Source: Pyxidicoccus parkwaysis
Lineage (GTDB): Bacteria > Myxococcota > Myxococcia > Myxococcales > Myxococcaceae
DNA: 64,000 nucleotides
Assembly (NCBI RefSeq): GCF_017301735.1
Contig: NZ_CP071090.1
Span: forward strand, 2,718,001-2,782,000
Direction of reading: 5' to 3'
Shown here: piece by piece, positions 52,600-61,205 of the stretch
How positions within the stretch are numbered: the stretch's first letter is position 1
Layout of the letters: each line of letters begins with the position of its first letter
Made by a program: the position numbers and the translations under genes
Notes under the pieces: generated by a model
What the model saw: the letters and a program-made list of their open reading frames with translations, nothing else
Databases searched by the model: none
Told to the model about the DNA's origin: nothing

Positions 52600-54198
52600 A
52601 TGAGCGACATGAATGGCGACGGCGGCGGCAAGGCTCCCACCGGCGAGGCCCGCCCCGAGCTCGCGGAGTTGCGCGAGCGGCTGGCGGCCACCACGGACGC
52701 GGGGCGGCCGGAGGCGGTGGCGCGGCGGCGGAAGACGGGACAGCGCACGGCGCGGGAGAACATCGACGACCTGTTGGATGCGGGGAGCTTCTCGGAGTAC
52801 GGCGGGCTCGCCCTCGCGGCGCAGCGGTCCACGCGCTCCCTCGAGGACCTCGTCCGGGCGAGCCCCGCGGACGGCATCATCTGCGGCGTGGGCACCGTCA
52901 ACCGGGCCCTCTTCGACGACGAGCGCGCGCGGACGATGGTGCTCGCCTACGACTACACCGTCTTCGCCGGCACGCAGGGGCTGGCGGGCCACCGCAAGCT
53001 GGACCGCATGCTGGCGCTGGCCTCGCGGTGGCGCGTGCCGGTGGTGCTCTTCGCGGAGGGCGGCGGCGGGCGGCCCAACGACACGGACACGCACACCGTG
53101 TCGGCGCTGGACACGCCCAGCTTCCTCGCCTTCGCGGCGCTCTCGGGGCTCGTGCCGCGCGTGGGCATCGTCTCCGGGCGGTGCTTCGCGGGGAACGCCG
53201 CGCTCTTGGGGAGCTGTGACGTCATCATCGCCACGGACGACAGCAACATCGGCATGGGCGGGCCGGCGATGATTGAGGGCGGCGGCCTGGGCTCGTTCGC
53301 CCCCGAGGAGATTGGCCCCGCGGACGTTCAGACGCGCAACGGCGTCATCGACGTGCGCGTGCGCGACGAGGCGGAGGCGGTGGCCGTCGCGAAGCAATAC
53401 CTGTCGTATTTCCAGGGGCCCGTCGCTCCGGGCGCGTGTGCGCCGCAGGAGCGGCTGCGAGACGCGCTGCCGGAGAACCGCCGCCGGGCGTACAAGGTCC
53501 GCCCCATCATCGAGACGCTGGCGGACACGGGCTCGGTGCTGGAGCTGCGCAGGGACTTCGGGCGCAGTCTGCTGACGGCGCTGGTGCGAATCGAGGGTCA
53601 GCCGCTGGGGCTCATCGCCAACGATACCTTCCACCTCGGCGGCGCCATCGACGCGGACGCCGCGGACAAGGCCGCCCGCTTCTTCCAGCTCTGCGACGCC
53701 TTCGGTCTCCCCGTCGTGTCGCTGTGTGACACGCCGGGCTTCATGGTGGGGCCCAAGGCGGAGGAGACGGCGCTGGTGCGCCACGTCTCGCGCATGTTCG
53801 TGGGGGCGGCCAGCCTCTCCGTGCCGTTCTTCACCGTCGTGCTGCGCCGGGGCTACGGGCTGGGCGCGCAGGCGATGGCGGGCGGCCACTTCCATGCGCC
53901 CGTGTTCATGGCTTCGTGGCCCACCGGTGAGTTCGGAGGGATGAACCTGGAGGGCGCGGTGCGCATCGGCATGCGCAAGCAGCTCGAGGCCATCGAAGAC
54001 CCGGCGGCCCGGGAGGAGATGGCGAAGGCGCTCATCGCCGAGGCCCACCAGCGCGGGAAGGCCATCAACATGGCGTCGCTGCTGGAGCTGGACGCGGTCA
54101 TCGACCCCGCGGAGACGCGCGCGTGGATTCTCCGGGGGCTGCGCTCCGTGCCCCGGCAGACTCGAGAGGGGCGCCGCCGGTACATCGACACCTGGTAG
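52600..54198 (+). CDS. Acyl-CoA carboxylase carboxyltransferase (beta) subunit
   Basis: 532-residue carboxyltransferase of the propionyl/methylcrotonyl-CoA carboxylase beta family, which moves CO2 from biotin to an acyl-CoA. Seen: N-terminal RRKTGQRTARENIDDLLDAGSFSEYG, the oxyanion-hole region FAGNAALLGSCDVIIAT, CDTPGFMVGPKAE and RRGYGLGAQAMAGG. No biotin carboxylase or biotin carrier gene lies beside it, so a partner must come from elsewhere. ATG at 52600 (or 52609) is preferred; an in-frame ATG at 52480 gives a non-conserved extension. Divergent from the acyl-CoA-producing Liv operon, which may be its metabolic context. Confidence 0.9.
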   Translation: MSDMNGDGGGKAPTGEARPELAELRERLAATTDAGRPEAVARRRKTGQRTARENIDDLLDAGSFSEYGGLALAAQRSTRSLEDLVRASPADGIICGVGTVNRALFDDERARTMVLAYDYTVFAGTQGLAGHRKLDRMLALASRWRVPVVLFAEGGGGRPNDTDTHTVSALDTPSFLAFAALSGLVPRVGIVSGRCFAGNAALLGSCDVIIATDDSNIGMGGPAMIEGGGLGSFAPEEIGPADVQTRNGVIDVRVRDEAEAVAVAKQYLSYFQGPVAPGACAPQERLRDALPENRRRAYKVRPIIETLADTGSVLELRRDFGRSLLTALVRIEGQPLGLIANDTFHLGGAIDADAADKAARFFQLCDAFGLPVVSLCDTPGFMVGPKAEETALVRHVSRMFVGAASLSVPFFTVVLRRGYGLGAQAMAGGHFHAPVFMASWPTGEFGGMNLEGAVRIGMRKQLEAIEDPAAREEMAKALIAEAHQRGKAINMASLLELDAVIDPAETRAWILRGLRSVPRQTREGRRRYIDTW

Positions 54199-54316
54199 GG
54201 GGGAGGGGGCGGCGCAACGCCTGTGTGGCCGCTGCCTCCGCCGCGCAAGGCCTGCGCTCCTGGACGCGGCCGTGCGCCGTCGCGCCGTTGGAACGGGCAA
54301 TGCTTAACGCAAGGGC

Positions 54317-55389
54317 ATGCACGAGCAACACGACTGGCGTCAGCGGTACGCGGACAAGGTGGTGACGGCCGAGGAGGCGATTCGCGGCATCCTTCCTGGG
54401 CGGCGCATCCTCGTCGGCTCGGGTGCGGCGGAGCCGGTGACGCTGGTGCGGGCCATGGTGGAGAAGGGTGAGCACCTGGCCGACAACGAGGTGGTGCACC
54501 TGCTCACGCTCGGCCCCGCGCCCTACGTGGAGCCCGCGCAGGCCCGACGCTTCCGGCACACCGCCTTCTTCATCGGCGCCAACGTACGCCAGGCCGTGCA
54601 GGAGGGGCGCGCGGACTTCATGCCCGTGTTCCTCTCGGAGATTCCGGAGCTCATCCGCAGCCGCCGCGTGCGCATCGACGTGGCGCTGCTCCAGGTGAGC
54701 CCTCCGGATGCCCATGGCTATGTCAGCCTCGGCGTGTCCGTGGACATCGTGCGCGGCGCGGTGGACGCGGCCACGCTGCTCATCGCGGAGGTGAATCCCA
54801 ACATGCCGCGCACGCACGGGGACTCGTTCCTGGACGTGCGCCGCATCCACCACCTCGTGCCCGTGGATACGCCGCTGCTGGAGGCCCACTCCGAGCCCCT
54901 GGACGAGGTGTCCCGGCAGATTGGCGCACACCCTGCGTGGCGCGCGCCGGAGCCGGGGTGGCAAGCCCATCCTCGCGCTGCCCTCCACCGCGAAGGGCGG
55001 CACGGTGAGCCGCATCCAGGTGGCGCTGGAGCCGGGCACGGGCGTCGTCACCAGCCGGGGGGACGTGCACTACGTGGTGACGGAGTACGGCGTGGCGGAC
55101 CTGTGGCGACGTGGACCCGGCCACGCGGCTCGGGGACGTGGCCTTCGTGGTGCGCGACGACTGGCAGGGACGCGGCGTGGGCACGGTGCTGATGCGGCGC
55201 ATCCGCGAGGCCGCCGCCGCGCGAGGCATCCCCGGCTTCCAGGCGGACGTGCTGGTGACGAACAAGCCCATGCTGGACGTCTTCCAGGAGAGCGGCCTGC
55301 CCATCCGCACCGTCCGCGAGGACGGCGTCTACCACCTGGAGCTCCACTTCCCCGCGGGCCCGGCGGAGCAGGCGCGGGCGGGGCCATGA
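54317..55389 (+). pseudogene. Decayed acetyl-CoA hydrolase/transferase fused to GNAT acetyltransferase
   Basis: Three pieces of one family lie in order in three different frames. Piece 1 (54317 to about 54930) is the N-terminal half of an acetyl-CoA hydrolase/transferase (LVGSGAAEPVTL, LQVSPPDAHGYVSLG, up to EVSRQIGAH). Piece 2 (about 54957-55095) is its C-terminal GGKPILALPSTAKGGTVSR and VHYVVTEYGVADL. Piece 3 (about 55109-55389) is a GNAT domain (AFVVRDDWQGRGVGTVLM) ending in TGA. At each junction the intervening family sequence is missing and the frame shifts, so two internal deletions, not simple sequencing errors, explain it. In the intact family one polypeptide carries both domains. Not expected to be functional. 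Confidence 0.85.
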
Positions 55390-56127
55390 AAATCCACCAC
55401 CTCACGCCGGAGCGGAGCCGGCGCTCGAGTGCGCCGGACCGCAGCGCGGAGCCCGTGCCTGCCGCCGGTGTACCGCCGCCGTGTCCGGTCCCCCGCCCAT
55501 CGAGGTGGACGAGCACGTCTTCAAGCCCAGGGGCACGCGCGACCTGCTCTTCCTGGAACTCACCTCCACGCCATAGCCGACAGCGCCACCGTCCTCTCCT
55601 CATCCGGTGTGCCCGTCCTCGGGCGGCATGAGGCCGGTGCCCTGACCCGGGACGCACGGCGTCCGGAGTTCCGAGGTCCAACCGGAGCTCCGGACCGTCC
55701 CAGGGCGGAGGCGAGCTACCTGTATGGGGGGCGCGCGGACGCGGAGGTCCTCTACCTAGAGCTTCGCGCCACCCGCCGGGCGCACGGCCGGGGCCTCACC
55801 TGTCACCACCGGCGGCGAGCATTCCGGGCAGCATTCGCTGACGGACACGGACACCCGCCGCAGCTTCAGCCAGGGGAGGCCGCGGACGACTCATGGGCTT
55901 TCGCGAGCTGCAGAGCAGCGGGAGGGCGCGTGCGCTCCGTGAGCTCCCGGGCCGTCTCGAGGACATCACCGCCGACCAGAAAATGGCCCCCCGCCCGGAA
56001 AGCGCATCGAAGACTCCCGAGGCGCTCGAGGTGGTGGAGGAATCGAGCGGCATCTCCGTGCTCGACGTCCTGGGCCGGCAGGGTGGCGGTGGCACTCAAA
56101 CGCGCGCGGCGGCGCCGTAGCCCTGGC
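55390..56127 (+). other. Gene-poor stretch with protein-like scraps
   Basis: 738 bp in which no intact gene is supported. Scraps read in changing plus-strand frames: VDEHVFKPRGTRDLLFLEL ending in a stop near 55576, EASYLYGGRADAEVLYLEL near 55710, and a 75-codon frame at 55893-56120 with LEDITADQKMAPRPESASK. The frames are short, lack ribosome-binding sites and break off, so I read them as continued decay after the pseudogene. I could not identify their parent families. Confidence 0.45.
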
Positions 56128-58668
56128 ATGCGAATCCCCGTCCCCGTCCACCGCCTGCCGTGCCCCCCTGCTGAGACCCGGGGCCTTGCCGCCAGTGAAG
56201 TCTTGGAGCGGCGCGCGCGCTACGGGCGCAATGACGTGCTGGCGCGGCCCCGGCGCTCCGCGTGGGAGACGCTGCGCGACTCGGCGACGGACCCGATGCT
56301 CTGGTTCCTCGTGGGGACGAGCGCGCTCTATCTCGTCCTCGGAGAGCTGTCGGAGGGGATGGTGCTGCTCGCGGCCATCGTCCCGCTGCTGGGCATGGAT
56401 GCCTTCCTGCACCACCGGACGCAGGCATCCACCGAGGGCTTGCAGAGCCGGCTGGCCGCACGGGCCACGGTGCTGCGAGACGGGTGCGAACTGGAGGTGC
56501 CCGCGGAGGACGTGGTGGTGGGAGACCTCGTGCGCGTGGAGGCCGGAGGGCACTTCCCCGCGGATGGACTGGTGGTGCGCGCGGAGGACGCGCAAGCCGA
56601 GGAGTCCTCTCTGACGGGCGAGTCGCTGCCCGTGCGCAAGCGGCCACTGGAGCACCTTCCTCCGGGTGCGGAGCCGACGGTGGAGGGATTGCACTGGGGA
56701 ATGGCGGGGACACGGCTGCTCACCGGAAAGGCATGGGTGCGCATCGTCTTCACCGGGAAGGATACGCTCTACGGGAGCATCGTCCGCTCGGCCGAGCAGG
56801 GCGGACATGCACGCACGCCGCTCCAGGAGGCGGTGGCGCACCTGGTGGCGGTGCTGGTGGTGGTGGCCGCGGTGCTGTGCGCGGTGCTCGCCTTCGTGCG
56901 CTGGCGGCAGGGCTTCGGGTGGATGGACGCGCTCTTGAGCGCGGCCACGCTCGGTGTGGCGGCCCTGCCCGAGGAGTTTCCACTGGCGCTCACGTTCTTC
57001 CTGGGCGCAGGGGTGTACCGGCTGGCCCGGAGACAGGCGCTGGTGCGGCGCGCGGTGTCCGTGGAGAACATCGGCCGGATTACGTGCATCTGCTCGGACA
57101 AGACAGGGACGCTGACGGAGGGCCGGCTGCGGGTGGCGCGCCTCGTGCCCGCGCCGGAAGTCGAGGAGGAGGCGCTGCTGCGGACGGCGGTGTTGGCGTC
57201 GCGGGAGGAGGGGAGGGACCCGCTCGACGTGGCGCTCGACGCGGCGGCGCGGCTTCCACGTCATGGCAGCAGCGTGGCCACGTTCCCCTTCACGGAGGAG
57301 CGGCAGCGCGAGACGGCGGTGGTGGACGACGGACAAGGCGGACTCCTTGCCGCGGTCAAGGGCGCACCGGAGCGCGTGCTGAGCCTGTGCGAGCTGTCGC
57401 GCGACGCGCGTGCCGAGTGGGCACGACAGGTTTCCGCGCTCGCGGGAGAAGGGCGCAAGGTCATCGCATGCGCGAGCCAGTTGCTGAGCTCCGAGTCCTG
57501 GCGCGGTGGAGAGCCCCAGCACGGCTTCCAATTCATGGGCCTCGTGGCCTGCGAGGACCCGGTGCGTCCCGGAGTGACGGAAGCGGTGCGCGAGTGCCGC
57601 GACGCGGGCCTGCGCACCGTCATGGTGACGGGAGACCATCCGGAGACGGCCCTGGCGGTGGCGCGGCAGCTCGGGCTCGGAGGCGCGAGTCCCGCCGTGC
57701 TCACGGGCGACGACTTGGAGGTGCGACTGCGTGAGGACGGGGCCGTGCCGCCCGTGGACGTGGTGGCCCGCGCGTTGCCGGCGCAGAAGTACGACCTGGT
57801 GCGGGCCCTGCGGCGGCAAGGCGAGGTGGTGGCGGCCACGGGCGACGGGGTGAATGACGTCCCGGCGCTCCAGGCCGCTGACGTGGGCATCGCCATGGGA
57901 GAGCGCGGCACGCGCGGCGCTCGCGAGGCCTCGTCCATCGTGCTGCTCGACGACGACTTCGGCACGCTGGTGCGTGCCATCGCCGAGGGACGGCAGCTCT
58001 TCCGCAACCTCCAGCGCGGCTTCCAGTACCTCCTGCTCATCCACATCCCGCTCGTCGTCACGGCGGCGCTGCTGCCGCTGGCGGGGTATCCGCTGCTGTA
58101 CCTGCCCATCCACATCGTCTGGCTGGAGCTCATCATCCACCCCACGGCGATGCTGGCCTTCCAGGAGGCGGCCCGCCCGGGGCGCCTCGGGCCCGCGAGG
58201 AAACAGGGCCCCGCGCGCTTCTTCTCCGCGGGGGAGTGGGCCACCGTCGCGCTGGTGGGCGGGCTGGTGACGGTGGGGCTCGTCTGGAGCTACGACCGGA
58301 GCCTGGGCGCGGGACGCGACGTGGAGCACGGGCGCGCCGTGGCACTGGCGTCTCTCACCCTCGCGAGCGCGGGCTACGCCACCGTGCTCACCGCGCTGCG
58401 CACGCGCATGGCCCGGTGGGTCTGCATCCTGTCGCTGGGCATCTCGGTGGCCCTCATCCAGGTGCGGCCCCTGGCGGCCCTGATGGGACTGCACCCGCTG
58501 CACGTGGATGACTGGGCGCGCGTCGTCGTGGGCGTGGCGGTGGCCCTGGTGCCGCTGGTGTTCTCTCGCTGGCGCGGCTTCTCGCGGCTACGGGGCGGCC
58601 CACTCGGCCCGAAGCCGGGGCGCTCCCGGCCGCATCGCCGGATGCATCAGCTCAGGCATGGTGCGTGA
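56128..58668 (+). CDS. Cation-transporting P-type ATPase (P2-like)
   Basis: 846-residue ion pump with all catalytic parts: actuator loop SLTGESLPVRK, phosphorylated Asp324 in DKTGTLTEG, nucleotide-domain KGAPERVL, VTGDHPET (about 501) and GDGVNDVPAL (from 572). The membrane helix motif is ALPEEFP, near the PEGL/PEEF form of P2-type pumps; no heavy-metal CxxC domain at the N-terminus. Hydrophobic C-terminal helices end in an Arg-rich tail. Start at 56128 is the first Met that matches the family; the frame is open upstream but only through debris. The nucleotide domain is short. Ion unknown. Its end overlaps the convergent histidine kinase by 17 bp. Confidence 0.9.
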   Translation: MRIPVPVHRLPCPPAETRGLAASEVLERRARYGRNDVLARPRRSAWETLRDSATDPMLWFLVGTSALYLVLGELSEGMVLLAAIVPLLGMDAFLHHRTQASTEGLQSRLAARATVLRDGCELEVPAEDVVVGDLVRVEAGGHFPADGLVVRAEDAQAEESSLTGESLPVRKRPLEHLPPGAEPTVEGLHWGMAGTRLLTGKAWVRIVFTGKDTLYGSIVRSAEQGGHARTPLQEAVAHLVAVLVVVAAVLCAVLAFVRWRQGFGWMDALLSAATLGVAALPEEFPLALTFFLGAGVYRLARRQALVRRAVSVENIGRITCICSDKTGTLTEGRLRVARLVPAPEVEEEALLRTAVLASREEGRDPLDVALDAAARLPRHGSSVATFPFTEERQRETAVVDDGQGGLLAAVKGAPERVLSLCELSRDARAEWARQVSALAGEGRKVIACASQLLSSESWRGGEPQHGFQFMGLVACEDPVRPGVTEAVRECRDAGLRTVMVTGDHPETALAVARQLGLGGASPAVLTGDDLEVRLREDGAVPPVDVVARALPAQKYDLVRALRRQGEVVAATGDGVNDVPALQAADVGIAMGERGTRGAREASSIVLLDDDFGTLVRAIAEGRQLFRNLQRGFQYLLLIHIPLVVTAALLPLAGYPLLYLPIHIVWLELIIHPTAMLAFQEAARPGRLGPARKQGPARFFSAGEWATVALVGGLVTVGLVWSYDRSLGAGRDVEHGRAVALASLTLASAGYATVLTALRTRMARWVCILSLGISVALIQVRPLAALMGLHPLHVDDWARVVVGVAVALVPLVFSRWRGFSRLRGGPLGPKPGRSRPHRRMHQLRHGA

Positions 58669-60928
58669 GCTGCGACTCGACACGCGGCGCGGCGGGGAGC
58701 GTGAAGGAGAAGGTGCTGCCCAGACCGGGGCTGCTCTCCACCCAGAGCCGTCCGCCATGCGCGTCGACGAGCCCCTTCACAATCGCGAGCCCCAGCCCCG
58801 CGCCGTCCTTGCGGCCCGCGCGGGCCTGCCAGAAGGCCTCGAAGAGATGGGGCAGGTCCCCCGAGGCAATCCCGGCCCCCGTGTCCCGCACCGAGAAGCG
58901 CAGCATGTCCCCTTCGGCCGCCACGCGGACGGAGACCTGCCCGCCCGCGGGGGTGAACTTGAGCGCGTTGCCGATGAGGTTCGAGAGGATTTGCAGCACC
59001 CGGTCATGGTCGGCGAGGAGGGGAGGCGCGTCCTCGGGCACCGCGGCGGTGAGCCGCAGGGACTTCTCCTCCGCGAGCGCGCGGTGCAGCTCCAGCGCCT
59101 CCCGCACCAGGGCCGCCGTCTCCACCGGAGCGCACTCCACCGACAGGTGGCCTGCCTCCATCTTGGCGACGTCCAACAGGTCCTGGATGAGCCGGTGGGC
59201 CCGCTCCACCGCCTTCCGGATGGACTCGAGGGGTCGTGTGTCCGTGGCCCGCTGCTCGGGCGGGCGCTTGAGGAGCGTGGTCGCGCTCAGGGAGATGACG
59301 TTGAGCGGCGTGCGCAGGTCATGGGCGACGACTCGCAACACCTCGTCGCGCAGGCGCGTCGCCTGCTCGGACTTCTCGTGGAGGCACGCGTTGTCGATGG
59401 CGAGCGCGGCGCGGCTCGCCAGCTCCTCCGCGAGCGCCAGGTCCCGAGCGCCGAAGCGCCGCTCCGGCTCGGAGTTGCAGAGCACCACCACTCCCAGGAT
59501 GTGTCCGCGCGCCCGGAGCGGCACGACGATGATGGACCTGGGAGCGAGGCGGCGGAGCAGTGTCATGTGCTCCTCGTTCCTGGCGATGGCCTCCAGCACG
59601 CCCTCGGGCACCTCCGGGAAGAGGGCGGGCCGCCCCGTCTGGAGCACGCCCATGACGATGCCCCCCCGGCGCGACACGTCCCGGGGCTGGGCGGCGAGGA
59701 ACGCGTCCAGTTGCCGCGACTTCTCCGTCGAGGCCGCCGCCCCCTCCAGCGACCGGATTCGCCCCTCCGCGTCCACCTGCTCGACGATGCACCACTCCGC
59801 CAGCGCCGGGACGGCGAGCCGTGCCACGGTGCCGAGCGTGGCCCGTGGATCCAGCGAGCCCGCGAGCTGGGGCCCCGCCTCCGCCAGGAAGCGCAGGGCC
59901 TGTTCGAGCTGCTTGCGCTCGGAGATGTCCTGCAACTGGGAGACGAAGTGGAGCGGCGCGCCCTGCGAGTCACGCACGAGCGAGGCCGTCAACAGGACGC
60001 TCACGAGGTGGCCCTGCTTGTGGAGGTAGCGCTTCTCCAGTTGGTAGGACTCGATTTCCCCCTGGAGCAGCCGCTGGACGTGCGCCAGGTCCACCTCCAG
60101 GTCCTCGGGCCAGGTGATCTCCTGGAACGTCCGGGCGACGAGCTCCTTCGGCGAGTAGCCGAGGATGGTGCCCAGGGCGCCATTCACGTGCAGGAAGCGG
60201 CCGTCCAGCCCCACGAGCGCCATGCCGATGGGAGCGTCCTCGAAGGAGGTCCGAAACCGCGCCTCGCTGTTGCGCAGCACCTCCTCCGCGCGCTTGCGGA
60301 CGGAGATGTCGCGCAGCATGACGGTGAGCAGGTGCAGGCCGTCCGTGTCCACCTTGGAGATGCTGGCCTCCGCGGGAAACTCCTCCCCGCTCTTCCTGCG
60401 GCCGAGGATGGGGCGCCTCTCCGCCATGGACCTGGACATCCGCGCGCCTGCGGCGAAGCGCTGGACGTGCTGCCGGTGGACCTGCTGGAACCGCTCCGGT
60501 AGCAGCACATCCAGGGACTGTCCCAGGGCTTCCTGCGCGGAGTAGCCGAAGATGCGCTCGGCGCCCTCGTTGAAGACGGTGATTCGCTGCGAGCCGTCGA
60601 TGGAGATGATGGCTTCGGCCGCACCGGAGACGATGCCGGCCAGGCGCGCCTCCGACATCCGCAGCGACTGCTCCATCCGCTGGCGCTCCGCCTCCCCCCG
60701 GGTCCACGCGCGCGCATGGCGGGTGAGCACCGCCACGCAAATCGCGAGCGCCATCAGCACGGCGATGTGGAGACCATAGAGGGCGTGGAGGAGGGCTTCG
60801 TCACCCAGGCTCCAGGCCACCAGCCAGACGACGACCATGACCGCGGCAAGCCCAGACCCGAAGGGCCCCATCCGTTCCACCACCCGCTCGAGCCGAGGAA
60901 CCTTGGCACTGACAAAATGGCTGCTCAT
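58652..60928 (-). CDS. Membrane sensor histidine kinase with PAS-PAS-GAF domains
   Basis: 758-residue kinase. Two N-terminal membrane helices (about 25-70), PAS domain 1 (about 90-210, IVSGAAEAIISIDGSQRI), PAS domain 2 with PAC (about 220-345, FEDAPIGMALVGLDGRFLHV), GAF domain (about 360-520), HisKA with phospho-acceptor His536 in VVAHDLRTPLN, and a HATPase_c domain with N box LSNLIGNALKFTP, DTGAGI, and GAGLGLAIVKGLV. No receiver domain and no response regulator next to it, typical of orphan kinases in myxobacteria. The GAF and PAS domains suggest a cytosolic small-molecule, redox or light cue; nature unknown. Confidence 0.94.
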   Translation of the reverse strand: MSSHFVSAKVPRLERVVERMGPFGSGLAAVMVVVWLVAWSLGDEALLHALYGLHIAVLMALAICVAVLTRHARAWTRGEAERQRMEQSLRMSEARLAGIVSGAAEAIISIDGSQRITVFNEGAERIFGYSAQEALGQSLDVLLPERFQQVHRQHVQRFAAGARMSRSMAERRPILGRRKSGEEFPAEASISKVDTDGLHLLTVMLRDISVRKRAEEVLRNSEARFRTSFEDAPIGMALVGLDGRFLHVNGALGTILGYSPKELVARTFQEITWPEDLEVDLAHVQRLLQGEIESYQLEKRYLHKQGHLVSVLLTASLVRDSQGAPLHFVSQLQDISERKQLEQALRFLAEAGPQLAGSLDPRATLGTVARLAVPALAEWCIVEQVDAEGRIRSLEGAAASTEKSRQLDAFLAAQPRDVSRRGGIVMGVLQTGRPALFPEVPEGVLEAIARNEEHMTLLRRLAPRSIIVVPLRARGHILGVVVLCNSEPERRFGARDLALAEELASRAALAIDNACLHEKSEQATRLRDEVLRVVAHDLRTPLNVISLSATTLLKRPPEQRATDTRPLESIRKAVERAHRLIQDLLDVAKMEAGHLSVECAPVETAALVREALELHRALAEEKSLRLTAAVPEDAPPLLADHDRVLQILSNLIGNALKFTPAGGQVSVRVAAEGDMLRFSVRDTGAGIASGDLPHLFEAFWQARAGRKDGAGLGLAIVKGLVDAHGGRLWVESSPGLGSTFSFTLPAAPRVESQLTHHA

Positions 60929-61205
60929 GGATGCGATTCCCGCCCAGACTCCCGGGCGCCTCGGCAGCCATCCGCCACCAGGTTCCGGCTGGGCCCTCGT
61001 TCAAGGTGCGCCCTCGGTACCTGTTGGCACCAGGGAGCTTTCCCATCAGGCCTCCGCCCGGCTCCCTGCGCCCAGGTGTGCTTTCGCCTTCTCGAAGCAG
61101 TCAGGCGCGGCACGGCGTACGCAACCGGAACTACAAGCGCCCTCCAGGGCGGGTGTCCACCTCTCGGCTCGGAGCCACTCTCTTCATTCAGAATGAGGAG
61201 GCGGA

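Noticed and set aside
55429-56127. N-terminal extension of the intact P-type ATPase
   Set aside because: The frame is open, but the extra 233 codons are Arg/Pro/Ser-rich, match nothing in P-type ATPases and cover the debris after the pseudogene. Family similarity starts only just after the Met at 56128.
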